From Codonopsis lanceolata (lineage: Eukaryota; Streptophyta; Magnoliopsida; Asterales; Campanulaceae): a DNA stretch of 64,000 nt. The notes under the pieces are model-generated. The model worked only from the letters and a program-made list of their open reading frames with translations, did not search any database and had not been told where the DNA came from. The stretch spans positions 60,089,693 through 60,153,692 of the forward strand of contig CM028379.1 in assembly GCA_013146195.2 (NCBI GenBank), given 5' to 3'. Below are positions 22,434 through 33,133 of this stretch, piece after piece (the first letter of the stretch is position 1; each line of letters opens with the position of its first letter). The translations under genes were made by a program, and so were the position numbers.

Positions 22434-23212
22434 CTACCTCTTGTCGCGTGAAATTTTGATCCTGATATATACACTTACGCTTTAGCCCACTAGGCGTTCA
22501 TAGTTTCCGGTGTGCTCTCCCTTTCGTTTCCTCGAAAGAAAAAGTCTTTTTGTTATTGTTGTATCATCATCATCATTGTGTTATCATCATTGTTCCATTA
22601 TCATCGTCAATGTGTTATCATCATCATCATTGTTGTTATCCGGGCAGCGTGACCGCACCTTTTTATTTTTAGATCGGCTCCTCGGGGGCAAGGAATGAGG
22701 AGCCTGCCGCGAGGGCCGAAGGCTCAAGGGCTTGCTTGCACAAGGCAAGGGAGGAGGAGACTGGGAGCCTTGATTGCTTGTACGGACGCAAGGGAGAAGA
22801 AAGGATGGAAGCCTTGAGAAAAGGAAGGCTGGGGTGAGAAATGAAGGAGGCAGAGGCCTCCTTTTATCGGAAAAATTCAGCCAGGCAACCCAGGAAGCAA
22901 GGCAGGAGGAGCTTGTACACTGATCAAGAAAATTCGTCCATGCAGTGTAGCCAGTGCACTGACTGGAAGAAGGCAAAATCAAAACGAGGCGCAACACATG
23001 CAATGGGCGTCACACCCCGACTTGTAATTATGCACAAATTTGCAATCTTTCAGTCTTCTCCCTTGTCAAGCTATCTTTTTATCTTAATCATTCTCCCCCC
23101 CCCCCCTTCCCCGAAAGGCTAACAAAAAGTAACGTATGTTAGTCCTTTCAAATAACAAGATATTTGGACATTTTAGGAAATGGGGGGGGGTATGGAATTG
23201 GGGTGTCTACAG
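22434..23212 (-). repeat. U3 portion of another Tat/Ogre-type LTR
   Basis: The minus-strand start TGTAGACACCCCAATTCC at 23212 is the LTR edge. The block includes a GATAAAAGG promoter-like box at 22861-22868, a GC-rich segment and an ATC-rich microsatellite (about 22563-22640). It ends abruptly where the neighbouring LTR ends at 22433, so the minus-strand Tat/Ogre element probably inserted into this LTR. No coding sequence is seen. Confidence 0.55.
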
Positions 23213-24626
23213 CTGCATCATGAACCATCACAGCACAAATGTTTACATGCTTTCATATCAAATGTTTGCATGCCTTCATATCACATGTTTCCACATCAAA
23301 TGTATACATGCCTTCATATCAAAGTTCTTGCATGTTCTCATGTCAAAATGATTGCATGCTCCCATATCAAATATTTGCATACCCCCATATCAAGTGTTTG
23401 CATGCCCCCATATCAAATGTTTACATGCTCCCATATCAAAATGTTTACATGCTTTTCATATCGAATGATCGCATGCCTTCCATATCAAATGCTTGCATGT
23501 TCCCATGTCAAAATGTTTGTATTCCTTCCATATCAAATGTCTGCATGCTTCCATATCAAGTATTTGCATGCCCCCATATCAAATGTTTACATGCTTCTAT
23601 ATCAAAATGTTTACTTGTTATCATATCAAATGTTCGCATGCCTTTCATATCAAGTGTTTGCATGCTCCTCCATATCTAATGTTTGCATGCCTCCATATCA
23701 AGTGTTTACATGCCCTTATATCAAATGATTATATGCCTTGCCTTCCATGTCAAAATGATCGCATGCCCCCCATATCAAATGTTCAAATGCTCCCTTGTCA
23801 AAATGTTTACGTGCTTTCATATCAAATGTTTGCATGTTCCCATATCAAATGTCTACATGCTTCATATAAAATGTTTGCATATTTCCATATCACAAAAGAT
23901 TTTCTACATCTTAAAAGATCTCTTATGTGAATTCTTCCCACAAGGAGTACAAACCCCGGGCCATTGGGAACGATTCACAAAATATCTCAATTTTACAAGC
24001 AATTTCAAGTTTTCGAAAAAATAATAATAAATCAAACATTTTCAATTTTCAAAACATCTTGAAATCCAAGTTTTTACCCAGTAGACGAGTTACGATCGCT
24101 CTGATTCCTGAAAGGGATACGTAGGCAGCCTATTTCGATAGGCACGACCATCATAACACAAAGTATGTTGCATCATAAAAGGTTGCATCATGAACTATCA
24201 CAATACAAAGTATGTTGCATCATAAATGTTATAGCATGAACTATTGCATCATGAATGTTATAGCATGAATTGTTGTATCATAAATGCTTGCACCACAAAG
24301 TATGATCATCGCCAAAAGGTTTTTCTTCAAAAAATTTCCCCAGCAGACAAGCTACGATTTGGTTTGATTCCGTTTATAAAGGATACATAGGTAGCCTATC
24401 CCGGTAGGTCCGACCATCACATTTAACATAAAAGATTTGCATGACAGCATGAAATGTTATATAATAGCATGAAATGTTGCATCATTTACTATGGCATCAT
24501 AAACTGTTGCATCTAAATTTCTTCCTATTTATGATTTTCCTGAAATTAAGGAGCCTATAATTATCAACGATGTTCGTTTACTTGTAAATTTCAGTTTACT
24601 TATAAACTGGACCGTTTAAGGGCATT
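23213..24626 (+). repeat. 3' UTR of a plus-strand Tat/Ogre element with minisatellite
   Basis: From about 23240 to 23890 there is a tandem array of roughly 28 diverged units, mostly 21-25 bp, with the consensus CATATCAAATGTTTGCATGC. It is followed by CATCATGAAC-type repeats (24160-24300, 24440-24500) and two copies of a GGATACnTAGGnAGCCTAT unit (about 24115 and 24385). It leads straight into the LTR at 24627. The layout matches the hypervariable 3' UTRs described for Tat and Ogre elements. Open frames over the array in all phases are artefacts of the repeat. Confidence 0.75.
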
Positions 24627-26217
24627 GTAGACACCCAAATTTCGTACCTCTATTTAAAACACTCTATAAAATGTTATATCAAGTCAAAAGGATTAACGAA
24701 CGTTAATTTTTAGGGCGTTCAAAGTATCGAAAGGAGAATCAGAAAGGAAAAGGATAAACAATGGACACCAGGGGGGAAAGTGTAAAATTTCTAAAGGCAA
24801 AAACAAGTCGGGGTGCAGTCTATAACACTTTTGGGCGCCGCGCTCATTTCTACAGAAGGGCAGCGCCCAGAATTGTTTTGGCCTACTGCTTGTTCCTTCC
24901 AAGGTACCACTCCTCTAGCGTCGGGTACAACGCCTCGAAGCTTAGTGCAAAATATCTTAGTCTTTCCTTCGGGGTTGAGACTTCCTCTTCTCTGCCTATA
25001 AATAGAGGTATCCTCTCATTGCAAACAGACGAAAAAATCAACACATAAATTTTACGGAGAAACTCTCTCTCTCTCTGAAGCGCTATTAAGCTATAGAAAC
25101 TCTTATCCCCTTTAGGCAGAAGAAATCTTCCCTAAACACTCCTAAACTCTGTCCAAATAGGAACCTAGTCAAACCAATTGAGTTCTCGCCCTAAACCTGG
25201 TTACAAAAAGTCGTAAAAGCAGCAGTTACGCCGTCAAAATTCAGACACAACATACAACATTTTTAGCAAAAACAAACAATTACATTGCCCGAATAGAGAG
25301 GTGGAAAGCAGCAAAAACAAGTAGTTACGCCACTCGAATAAAGAGGTGGAAAGCAGCAAAAACAAACAGTTACGCCACCCGAATAGGGAGGCGGAAAGCA
25401 ATAAACGCAATAGTCATGTCGCTGAAATTCTAACGAAAGCGACAAATAACAAATAAACAAAAGCAACAAAAAGACTTTCTTTTCCGGAAGGATAGAGGAA
25501 ACACACGTAGACCGCCTAGAAGGCCTAAGCCTAGGCATATACCAGGTTTAGACACTCATGCTCCAAGAGGTAAGTTCTGTTCCCGTAGTTATTTATTCTA
25601 GTCTATAAATAAAATGTAGATGTTTAATTAGTTTTTTTTTCTTCTATTTTTACTTTAAATGTAGAAGTATTTATAATTTCTTATTGTTTGAATTAGTTTC
25701 TTTTATGTTCTTACTTAAATGTAAAAATAAGAATAATTAGTTTCTTTTCATGTCTTTACTTAAAATAAAAGTAGTTATAATTTCTTACGGTTTAATTAAT
25801 TTTTTTTCCATTTATAATTTAATGTAGAAATAGTTATAATTTCTTACTATTTATTTAGTTTCTTTTTGTTTATATATGTAATGTAAATAAAGTTTGTTAT
25901 TAGCATAACTATTTTATTCTTAAAATAGCTTATAAAAATGTTGTTATTATTCTCTAGTTTTATTTATTTTAGTTATACTTTTGCTTTATTTTATTTAGTA
26001 AAAATGTAACATAACTTACCTTTATTTATTTTGTTATATATAAATATATATTTTTGCATTAAAATGTATAAAATAAACCAAGCTTTTTGACAAATTGATT
26101 GTGAGACAAAAATAGCGAGTTGGGTGCCTAATTCCTTTATAACTCATAACTTAGCCATCGACTTCATATATTCTAATATTTTTTATTTTTCTTCTATTTA
26201 ACCAAAAAATAAAAGTG
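24627..26217 (+). repeat. Plus-strand Tat/Ogre-type 3' LTR
   Basis: It starts TGTAGACACCCAAATTTCG and has a TATAAATA box at 24997-25004 in the shared context CTATAAATAGAGG. It ends near AAAGTGACGA, the counterpart of the AAAGATGGCGACTCT region of the other LTRs, about 1.59 kb in all. Inside are three units of about 46 bp with GTGGAAAGCAGCAAAAACAA (25264-25402) and about four units of 60-70 bp with TATAATTTCTTA (25610-25900). The right border is fuzzy. Confidence 0.7.
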
Positions 26218-26606
26218 ACGATTTTATAAACACATTTTTTTAGTCCCCAATAAAACCAAGTATATTGTACACATTTAAATTTTAAAACCACCCACTTTTT
26301 TTAGTAGCAAATAAAATTTGAAACGGGGTTCTCACCATGTGATGTGACTTTGTGAGGGGCGGACTGTACCTTTTCATTTCAATCAATTTAAATGAAACCT
26401 ATAGCCTCTGTGGAACTGTGAGTCTGTGACTGCGTCGACGTCGTGGTCTTCACCATTGGACACTAGCCAGTTTCTATTTACCCCTCTTTAGCCCTGCAAA
26501 TGCATGAATGCGACTTTCTGACTTTAATTAAGATTATTAATCACTTGATTCGTCACAAAAGTTTTCTACTCTCACTCCGGATGTAAAAGAATCGAATCAA
26601 AGCAAA
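26218..26606. other. Unassigned intergenic sequence
   Basis: AT-rich sequence between the LTR and a Stowaway MITE. No gene or repeat was recognised. Confidence 0.4.
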
Positions 26607-26608
26607 TA

Positions 26609-26866
26609 TTTTCTCTATCCCTAAATAATCGTCTTAATTGATTTGGTACATAATTTAAGAAAAAATAATTAACTTAATTATTTATATTTGTTTAATATAT
26701 AGTTTTCTTTAATATCTATGTGTATATGGCCCATAATTAAAATAAAGTAAAAAAGTAAAAGTAAAGTGGTAAAAGTGATGTTCTAAAATGATAAGTTTCA
26801 AAATGAACAATTATTTTGAGACAGACAAAAAAAAAAAGGAAGACGATAATTTAGGAACGGAGGGAG
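26609..26866. mobile_element. Stowaway-like MITE
   Basis: The right end reads GACGATAATTTAGGAACGGAGGGAG, followed by TA; its reverse complement begins CTCCCTCCGTTCCTAAAT, the classic Stowaway (Tc1/mariner-derived) terminus. The left end, TTTTCTCTATCCCTAAATAA preceded by TA, is a decayed match. The total is about 258 bp, non-coding, with a TA target duplication. Confidence 0.75.
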
Positions 26867-27235
26867 TATTACGGTATTTGATTTGTATTCGTAAAACTAT
26901 TTGAATATTTATATTTGTATTTATTTGTTATATGAATTTTAAAATTGATTTATATTCGATTCTCAATTGATATTTGAATTAATCGATACTATTCAAGAAT
27001 TCGATTCTAAATTTTTTTTTATTTTTTTAAAAACAAAATTTGGTTAATTCGTTTTTTTTTTTTTTTGTATACATTCTCTTTAAATATTTGTTTAAACAAA
27101 AGTTGTATAATATCATTCTAAATAGTGGAGTATGTAGTAATATCCAATACATTCAAGATAAATTTAACTAATAAATGTCAACAAGTATATATATTTATTC
27201 TTAAGAAGTCAAAAATCTAGTAAAAAGATGAATAA

Positions 27236-27272
27236 GTGTGTATGTGTGTGTATGTGTATATATATATATATG
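27236..27272. repeat. GT/TA microsatellite
   Basis: A short run of TGTGTATGTG units passing into TATATATATA. Confidence 0.8.
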
Positions 27273-27563
27273 TACTATTAAAATATTCCTGAATATTTTA
27301 ATTAATTATTGTAGGCTCGTATTCGAATTCTAATACTTATCGAATCATTAAAAAAAATTATTCGAATTCAAATATTTCGAATACGAATACCGAACCAATG
27401 ATAATAAAAGTTTCTTACAAATAAAGGTTTAAAAAAAAGAAAACTGAACAATTATTTAAAAATAGATGTATTTTTTTTTGTAGAAATAAAAAAAATATAA
27501 ATGACAAAATCAACTAAACAAAGGAGTGACATGACCTACAAAATATTCTCCCTTCCCAAAGTT

Positions 27564-27749
27564 AGGCCAAAATACGAAAAAGACCCTGAAGTTTCCACCA
27601 AATTCCATAATGGTACCCAATCTAAGGTTTGTGCCATGCGAATGTCTGACATTACTAATTGTCCCATAGTGAACCCTAGCCCTAACGGGCGTTAGAAAAC
27701 TAACAGAAAGTTAGCATGTGTATCTCACATGCAGGGGTAATTTCGTCAT
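27564..27749. repeat. Left arm of a 186-bp inverted repeat (TIR-like)
   Basis: This block is the reverse complement of 28861-29046 over 186 bp with 4 mismatches, about 98 percent identity. The outer edge begins AGGCCAAAATACG and the inner part has GGGGTAATTTCGTCAT. Long, nearly identical inverted repeats of this size around gene fragments are what Mutator-like elements show. No 9-bp target duplication was found at the edges (CCAAAGTTA on the left, TTATTATCA on the right). Confidence 0.8.
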
Positions 27750-27890
27750 CTCACACGCAATAGCTAGCAACCGCCCATCATTAGTAAGAGTAAAACAGGA
27801 AATCCTTGAATCATGAGCCGTTATAAACTTGGTCCTCTTTGTTGCATAATGCTCCACCCTAATATGCCCCTTTTGCAACCCCGGACACAC

Positions 27891-28515
27891 CAACACCATG
27901 GGTATTTATCATGTAAAGCTGAATCATCCATCCCAATCTCCGATTCCCAGTCCACTCCAAAGAAAAACCAACAATACCCACAGCCACAATCTGACAACAA
28001 CAACAAAAAAACCCATCAAAATCCAACAATTCGATTACAGCGACCTCGAAGCCGCCACTAATGGCTTCTCCGACCAGAAACTTCTCGGAAGAGGCAGCCA
28101 TGGTCTCGTCTACAAAGCCGACCAGAAACCCTCCTCCCACGGCCCCACACCCGTCCTCTCTTCCCACCACCGTCTCGTTGACAATCCCAACGAAGTCGAG
28201 AACGAATATGACATACTGAGCAAACTCAATGCCCCTGCACTCGTCAATTTACTCGGTTTCACCAACGACCCACCTCACGACCGGTTGCTAGTCGTTGAAT
28301 TCATGAGCAACTGCATTTCTACGACACCCTTCATTTAAATCCTCGGCCTCCCAATTGGGGCGAAGGTTGGCTTTGCAAACGGCCAACAAGAATTGAAACC
28401 CTTCATGCTTCCGTTCTGTCGGTGATTCACCGCGATATTAAGTCGGCAAACGTGTTGATCGACCGAAATTTCAATGCCCGATTGGGGGATTTCGGATTAG
28501 CTTTACGTTGTCATG
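27891..28515 (+). pseudogene. Receptor-like kinase gene fragment inside the inverted repeat
   Basis: A broken piece of a plant serine/threonine kinase-like gene. The N-terminal part reads GYLSCKAESS in one frame; the kinase proper begins FDYSDLEAATNGFSDQKLLGRGSHGLVYKA (ATP-binding glycine loop) in another. Then come LLVVEFMSN and, after a further shift, the catalytic loop VIHRDIKSANVLID and DFGLAL. The HRD and DFG motifs are therefore still readable. It lacks the VAVK lysine region, activation segment and C-lobe. At least two frameshifts and a stop at 28336 separate the pieces, and coding similarity stops near 28515 where a PPR fragment begins. It resembles the small kinase-like family with a GYLSC N-terminus, and is most likely a captured fragment. 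Confidence 0.75.
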
Positions 28516-28762
28516 TTGGCATTGTCGGGTTGTCAAACTCGGGTTTGAGTTGGATTTGTATGTTCTGAATTCGCTAATTCGTATGTACTCTGTTTGCGGA
28601 AGACTGGGGGATGCACGGATGGTGTTATGTTTAAGTCATGAGTCGAATATCGTGACTTGGAATACAATGATTGATGGTTGTTTAAAGAATGGGGATTTGG
28701 GTTTTGCGCGGTGGTTGTTTGACGAAATGCCAGAAAGAGATGTGGTTGCGCGGTTGTTGTAG
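28516..28762 (+). pseudogene. PPR gene fragment fused behind the kinase fragment
   Basis: About 75 codons of a pentatricopeptide repeat protein of the PLS type: VVKLGFELDLYVLNSLIRMYSVCG, then NIVTWNTMIDGCLKNGDLGFARWLFDEMPERDVV. Such proteins bind organelle RNA. The fragment begins directly at the kinase breakpoint and ends at a stop at 28760-28762 just after PERDVV. It starts without its own ATG context and has no further repeats, so it is not a functional gene. Confidence 0.75.
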
Positions 28763-28860
28763 ATTTTCAGGTCTGAAAGTTTCAATGTTAGCATCATCTA
28801 TACTAGTGTAATAATTTTATCCCGCGGCATTACCAACACCCCAGAATTTTTTTGATAAAA

Positions 28861-29046
28861 ATGATGAAATTACCCCTACATGTGAGATGCACATGCTAAC
28901 TTTCTGTTAGTTTTCTAACGCCCGTTAGGGCTAGGGTTCACTATGGGACAATTAGTAATGTCAGGCATTCGCATGGCACAAACCTTAGATTGGGTACCAT
29001 TATGGAATTTGGTGGAAACTTCAGGGTCTTTTTCGTATTTTGGCCT
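28861..29046. repeat. Right arm of the 186-bp inverted repeat
   Basis: Reverse complement of 27564-27749 with 4 mismatches. Together with the left arm it encloses 1,111 bp that contain two unrelated host gene fragments. Confidence 0.8.
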
Positions 29047-29756
29047 TATTATCACTTTTGTTTTGGTCAAATTGGACACTTTTCGAGTGCAGTTTTGATG
29101 CATAGACGGAGTTTTTTTTCCCCAAAAGTGTTTGTATCAAAATTAATAACTAGGTGCCATTTAAAGGATAAATTACTGGATGATTCATTCTGCAAAATTT
29201 CTAACCTTTTTAGTCCCTAATTTAAAAAAAAAAAATTTTTTGTAACAGCCAAAGTCCACTTCTTCTTCTTCTTTTGTGAGTGATGCATCGTTTGGTCCGA
29301 TACCGATGCCCAATTTTAGATTTATGATGCATAATTTTGAAGTACTATACACAAGTAAATCTTGAAGCACAATTTGGAATTACAATACATAAGTAATTCC
29401 GATGCATAATTTTTATTTTTTGATGTACCAACTAGACCCCCTATAGAGAAAGTCCCTATATATGCACAATTTTGGATTGACGATGCATAATTCGAAATTA
29501 GCAAATCACGATGCAAAAAATCGGATTTGCGATTCACAAATTAGAACTGTGATACAGCACGCTGCCTCGTTCTCTCGCCCTAAAAAGGTCTTTTACCAGT
29601 TAAAAAAAGAGTGTTCTTTAGAGGTTGAAAATTGATGGGAGGAGATCGACCTACTTATCACCCATATTTAAATAAGGGTATCTAGAATAAAATGAAGACG
29701 TTGCTCATGCTTGGAGAGTGATTATTGAGTTGAGCCCCTTATAGTAAAGACTTGGA
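29047..29756. other. Intergenic sequence with GATGCATnn words
   Basis: No gene was seen. Between about 29280 and 29560 many ATGCATAAT, GATGCAT and CGATGC words recur, resembling the subterminal sequence of the small elements at 37-48 kb. Confidence 0.45.
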
Positions 29757-30331
29757 GAAATTGCGGATCAATCCTTTTTTGTCAAATGTATAATCGCTCA
29801 AATCCCTAGTTTTTTTAGTCACTAAAATTTATTTTAAAAATATTGTTTCTAAAATGTCCAGATCGGCTCCTTCTAGAGCTCTGGTCAACATTTGTTACGC
29901 TCTCTGTGGGGTTTGGGGGGCTAAAGTTAAACAATTTTTTAGATTCATCGAGTACAATGCTTCAATGGACCCGAGTTTGGTTGGATAATTTTTCGGTAAA
30001 ATGAAGAGGAGGAAGAAGAAGGTTTACAACGAAAGAAAAGAAAGAAAAAGACAAAGGAGATGCATTCGAAATCAATTTTCATCACAATGCATCAATTTGG
30101 AATCTCGATGCATCGTTATGATTTTAAATCATGCTTTGTGTGCATTGCATTCCATCAATTTATATATCACTATATACATAAACATTCATCAAAATTATAC
30201 ATTACAATAAATAAATTAATAGAACACAATATATTAATTAAGTGATCCATTAAACGTATTTAATTTATTAAGAATATCGTAATTATTTCTTCGCTAATAA
30301 AAAGTTTTTTTCCTCCCCCGGCAATTTTCCC
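29757..30331. mobile_element. Small TIR-like element with GATGCATC words
   Basis: The left end GAGAAATTGCGGATCAATCC and the reverse of the right end (GGGGAAAATTGCCGGGGG) weakly match the terminal sequence of the 37-48 kb family. The interior segment AGATCGGCTCCTTCTAGAGC at 29862 also occurs, in reverse, near 47490. The edges are approximate and no duplication was found. Confidence 0.4.
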
Positions 30332-30811
30332 CTAAAGACTTTTGGATCAGAAACGCTGGCTGCGGGGCCTACGGAATCATAAATATGTAAGTCCCTATAC
30401 CCTTTTTTTTTTAGCAAAGGGCCCCACTCTTATTTTAAAAAATAAACAAAAACAAAACAAAAAGACATTATCAGGTGGGTGACGGCGGGAGTTGCTTAAA
30501 ATGGAACCATTCAACTCAAAATTGTCAAAATATTTGGTTCTATATTGCCCTTCCTTTTCTTTTTTCATTTTTGGTATTTTTCTGATTAACATTTTTCATA
30601 AAATAAGAAAATTAAAGAGAAAAGTTAAAAGATGTGAGAGAGATAGAGCAAAAGTATATATAAAACGATAAAAATTTAGGTAAAACGATCTTATTGGTAT
30701 TTCTTGTAAGATAAATCATCTTATTTGATATATTGTGTGTTGGTGAATTAAGTAACGAAAGAATAAAACTCTGTCTTATAAATAAATATCGATTAAACGA
30801 TCTTATAAAAG

Positions 30812-30888
30812 ACTTACCCATATATAAAAATAACTCAAAAAATGTATTGTAACAATACATTTTTTGGGTCATTTCTATATGGGTAAGT
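30812..30888. repeat. Near-perfect 77-bp palindrome
   Basis: Arms of 39 and 37 bases (30812-30850 and 30852-30888) pair with three mismatches and one 2-base bulge around a single-base loop (ATTGT-A-ACAAT). The mismatches are all A/G or C/T differences, which would still pair as G-U in RNA. It is probably a fold-back MITE remnant. Confidence 0.75.
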
Positions 30889-32480
30889 TGGCGTGTGATT
30901 TTTTCTTATGATGATTATCTAAGAGTATGATCTAACCATTCTTTTTTAGAAAATACTTTTACCAATTTATCTTTAATTCTTTTATATATTTTAATTATGA
31001 TCATATATTCAAAGGTATAAAAGAAAATTACATATTTTACCAATATTTATAATACAGTCAATTATTTTTTTCTTATATGGTGTGTTGGGTTAAAATCGAC
31101 AATAATTTGAAAACGGTCGTTCACGTTTTCTTTTTCGTCTGTTTTTAAATAGTTATTCTCTTTCAAAACTTTCTTTTTAGGAAAATATTTTTATCATTTT
31201 ACTCTTACTTTTTCTACCTACTTTAATTATGACCATATATTCAAGAGCATTAAAGAAAATCACACATTTCACTAATATTTATAATACAATCAATTATTTT
31301 TTCTTAAACAATGTACCGAATCAAAATAAAAAATATTTTAAAAATGGATGGAATAATTAAATAGAAAATTGGATAGCATGTCTCATAAAGGCATGTTCTT
31401 AGAAACTTGGATGTAAGAGCACAAATAACAATGGTTCTTAAGCAAAGCTTATGATATTTGAGATTTTCACAAACAATAAGAATTTCTAAGTTTTGTTTAA
31501 TAAGCATAAAGCTGATTGGAGAGTAAAATAAGCTCCCCAACTTAGCAACCAAACAACAATTAAAAAAATCTACCTTTGATGTATTTGACCAATTTTCACC
31601 ATAAAAAATTACTTTTGTTTAATTTTGTTTTATTTTTGAATTAAACTATAAATATTTATCTATTAATAGAGATTTGGTATGTTTATTTTGGATATCAAAA
31701 CAAATTTAGAGATAAAATGGTGAACTATGTAAAAGTGTTATAATTTTTGCATTATTAAAAAAATATTTTTGTTGAATAGTTTAAGTGGGAAGGTTAATGA
31801 CATTTTTATAATAAAATTGACAAAAAAAAAAAACTTAAGCTACTCATCTTAAGCCCATTTGTTGTACATGCTCTAACAAGGTAAATATCTTGAGTTCTTT
31901 AGTTTCAATTTCAAACCAACAATACTTACCTATCAAAAAATTAATATTCTACCTATTTCTAAGTAATTGTCTTCATTTCTTTTTTTGTCAATTCTATAAT
32001 AATTGTTTTCTTTTAAAACTATATTTTTTTAAGAAAACACTTTCATCACTTTATCCTTACTTTTTTTACATATTTTAACTATTAGTACATTCTTAAGAAT
32101 ATTAAAGAAAATCACACATTAAACCAATATTATAATATAATTAATTATTTCATCCGTTTTCAAACTATCGTCCTCTTTTCTTTTTTTTTTGTCAGTTATT
32201 GAATAATTGTCTTATTTCAAAACTTTCTATTTTAGGAAAACACTTTTATCACTCTACCCTAACTTTTTCTACCTACTTTAATTATTGTTACATAACCCTA
32301 ACTTTTTCTACCTACTTTAATTATTGTTACATAATCAAGAGTATTACAAAAAAACCACACATTTTATCAATATGTATAATACAACAAATTTTTTTCTTAA
32401 ATAATATACCAAATTAAAAAAGACAATATTTTAAAAACTAAAAAAGTATTTTTATTAACGATTATTTGAAATCAAATGAT
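30889..32480. repeat. Cluster of diverged AT-rich MITE copies
   Basis: The phrase TTTTCTACCTACTTTAATTAT with TTTAGGAAAA about 30 bases before it recurs near 30960, 31190, 32030, 32255 and 32300. It is always followed by a GAnnATTAAAGAAAATCACACATT-like phrase, except in a local 38-40 bp tandem duplication at 32256-32334. These are old copies of one MITE-like repeat. No coding region was seen. Confidence 0.55.
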
Positions 32481-32883
32481 GTACTCGTTATGATAAAGAT
32501 TGTTTGGATGACCGCACATTCATCCTTGTGTGACTAGGGTAGTTATTGCAACCACACATCATATAAATAAGTTCTTAAAATTTGGTTTCCTACGTGTTTT
32601 ATAATTTTCAAAAAATAAAAAATAGACACTAAATTTTTATTTAAAAATAAAAAAATAATTTAAAAATTAAAAGGGTGAGTTTTTTTTTTCTTTTTTTCCG
32701 AGGTCCATCTCCACAAGTGTCCAAAGCACAGGTGCTATTTCCAACACCCCCAACTACAGTATATTGTCAAAAACAACCCCCTCTCTTTCTTTCTCTCGAG
32801 TCTAGAGACTCTAATTAGCTACCCAAATCCCGAAGCCCTCTTTTTCAATCTCCGGTCACCCTTCTGTAAAGTTCACACTTCAC

Positions 32884-32885
32884 AT

Positions 32886-32924
<39 letters not shown>

Positions 32925-32988
32925 CACACATACACACACACACAGAGGGGTTTTAAGAGCTGAAGAAGAACTGAAGAAGGCACTTTGA
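32884..32988 (+). other. Upstream ORF, 34 codons, over the CT microsatellite
   Basis: ATG at 32884 and TGA at 32986-32988 enclose a frame that starts Met-Leu-Ser-Leu-Ser through the CT repeat and continues with His/Thr and a Glu/Lys-rich end. It would only matter if transcription starts upstream of 32884. Its length would change with repeat number, in steps of 2 bases, so it could shift frame between alleles. Confidence 0.3.
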
Positions 32989-32990
32989 TA

Positions 32991-32999
32991 ATGGCGTAA
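32991..32999 (+). other. Minimal upstream ORF (ATG GCG TAA)
   Basis: A two-codon frame with start and stop 135 bases before the main ATG, three bases after the stop of the 34-codon frame. A second short one (ATG ACA CTT TCG TAA) is at 33069-33083. Confidence 0.35.
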
Positions 33000-33133
33000 A
33001 GAAACCAGCTAGTTCTCCAAACTGCCATATCTGTCTTTCTTGAATAATTCTTTGCCCCCTTCTCTCTCATGACACTTTCGTAACTTGCCAAAACCTTGAG
33101 AGAGAGAGAGAGAGAGATCAACACAACTCGAAA

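Larger units (their letters stand above)
32481..33133 (+). promoter_or_regulatory. Promoter and 5' leader of the 33134 gene
   Basis: Directly upstream of the only intact host gene. It contains CT-rich stretches (32779-32797), a (CT)17 microsatellite at 32887-32920, a CA run to 32942 and a GA run at about 33099-33117. CT/GA tracts next to transcription starts are common in plants. No convincing TATA box could be placed, and the transcription start is unknown. Three short upstream ATG frames lie in it. Confidence 0.5.

Noticed and set aside
23240..23890. Possible CRISPR-like array of evenly spaced repeats
   Set aside because: There are no unique spacers; units are contiguous diverged copies of one 21-25 bp word, inside a plant retroelement 3' UTR.
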